From positions 61,517,064 to 61,581,063 of the forward strand of contig NC_080542.1 in the NCBI RefSeq assembly GCF_028640845.1: 64,000 nucleotides of DNA, written 5' to 3'. Shown piece after piece: positions 63,278-64,000 of the stretch (within the stretch, counting starts at the first letter, position 1; each line of letters opens with the position of its first letter). The DNA is from Ahaetulla prasina. Taxonomy: Eukaryota; Chordata; Lepidosauria; Squamata; Colubridae. The notes below the pieces were generated by a model that made no database searches, had not been told where the DNA came from, and saw only the letters and a list, made by a program, of their open reading frames with translations. A program made the translations under genes and the position numbers.

Positions 63278-64000
63278 TGTTATTTTTCCACGTAGTCACG
63301 CAGGTAGACAGGGTGTCTCCTAACTCTTTCTGACCTGCGCAATTCATTCCCTGGGAGTGAGTCGAGCTGGTCGGAGGGACTGTTTGTTCCTCCCAGCTCC
63401 TCCACTGAGCCATCCGGCCCTGGATTATTGGCAGAGTCGTCCCTGCTGTCCTCCGGAGGAGCCGGTTGGCGTCGCTGGATTTCTTCAGACTCAGCTAAGT
63501 CCTCCGATTGCCTCGGGTTGAGTTAGCTGTTGGTTCAAATATTGTGTAGTCAGGGTCTGGCTGGTTTCTGGATTGTTTTGTATTCTTTTTCGTAATTGAT
63601 CTATGTGGCGTCTCCACACTCGGCCGTCCCCCATGTCCACTATATATGACTTTGGGCCCGTCACTCCTACAATTGTTCCCTTTAGCCACGCTGGGCCCTC
63701 ACTATAGTTATGTGCCCATACTGGGTCACCTGTTGTCATTGTTCTGGTTCTTCCCTTTATGCTTTGGTACCCATCAGGGGAGTATGTTGGGTTTAACCGA
63801 TCTAGGGGGCACCAGAGTCTCCTACCCATTAATAACTCCGCTGGGCTGCGGCCAGTGGTCACACAGGGGGTTCTATGTTGGACTGCCAGGAAGGTATCAA
63901 TTTTGGATTGCCAATCTCCTGGGCTAATTCTAGATAGCGCTTCCTTGGCACTGCATACGAAACGTTCTGCAAGTCCGTTCGTCGCCGGGTGGAAAGGTGC
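63278..64000 (-). pseudogene. Integrase C-terminal region of the second mag-like element
   Basis: From the window edge to 63491 one frame is open, starting inside the catalytic-glutamate region (NGLAERF). It continues through TTGRSPAELLMGRRL, then the GPY/F-type domain GPKSYIVDMGDGRVWRRHID. A stop follows at 63491. The expected C-terminal end (YLRDYVEK) lies at 63278-63305 in a different frame, so a frameshift near 63500-63520 separates them. Positions corresponding to the DD part of the triad are outside the window. Confidence 0.85.

Larger units (their letters stand above)
63031..64000 (-). mobile_element. Second mag-like Ty3/gypsy element, 3' end (runs off window)
   Basis: An element on the minus strand related to 1908-6494 but clearly diverged. 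It holds an LTR at 63031-63218, a polypurine tract at 63219-63232 and the C-terminal part of integrase. Its 5' part lies beyond the window. The base run AAACC (63026-63030) before the LTR would be the left target duplication. Confidence 0.9.

Overview
This is nuclear DNA of a squamate reptile, most likely an advanced (colubroid) snake. The repeat mixture supports this: CR1 and L2-type LINEs, Bov-B/RTE, squamate L1, a Penelope-like element, tRNA-derived SINEs with the Sauria-type tail, many small hAT transposons, and CR1-L3 ('Snake1') tails ending in the AATAG microsatellite known from venomous snakes. There are no operons, bacterial genes, CRISPR arrays or rRNA genes. Nearly all long open frames are transposon proteins or mirror images created by palindromes.

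One host gene is recognisable. At 60256-60405 (+) lies a 50-codon exon with the N-terminus of a tensin, closest to tensin-3 (TNS3), ending in a clean splice donor. A CpG-dense block at about 11.1-11.9 kb, followed by a donor at 11778, is a plausible promoter and first non-coding exon. Small segments at 34422-34534, 40880-40917 and 56610-56662 have good acceptor and donor consensus and could be 5'UTR exons. On this reading most of the window is the 5' intronic part of TNS3, filled with mobile elements.

Layout. 205-1560: CR1 remnant (-). 1908-6494: complete, young mag-like Ty3/gypsy LTR retrotransposon (-) with 5-bp target duplications and near-identical LTRs, its pol broken by two single-base shifts. 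6.9-10 kb: Bov-B tail, a hAT end, a nested palindrome and CR1. 11.1-11.9 kb: CpG block. 12-17.6 kb: LINE tails, SINEs, small hATs and a degraded gypsy protease. 18.3-20 kb: Penelope-like element split by an L2 insertion. 22-25.5 kb: SINE, Penelope end, hAT and CR1-L3 tail. 25.8-28.3 kb: L1 (-) split by a hAT with an exact 8-bp duplication. 29-39.6 kb: L2 and CR1 fragments, four hATs and a degenerate minisatellite. 41.4-44 kb: SINE and L2 (-). 46354-47125: hAT carrying a piece of the host centrobin gene. 49.7-54.6 kb: L1, Rex1/CR1-like LINE, a 1-kb hAT and a foldback. 55-60 kb: microsatellite, CR1, L2 and RTE fragments. 60.2 kb: tensin exon, followed by a hAT-derived minisatellite. 63031-64000: 3' end of a second, divergent mag-like LTR element.

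The two most informative structures are the hAT element at 46354-47125, which holds a coding fragment of centrobin between perfect 8-bp target duplications, and the young LTR element at 1908-6494. A third theme is a family of non-autonomous hATs (termini like CAGTGGTGGGTT) that repeatedly forms palindromes and tandem arrays.
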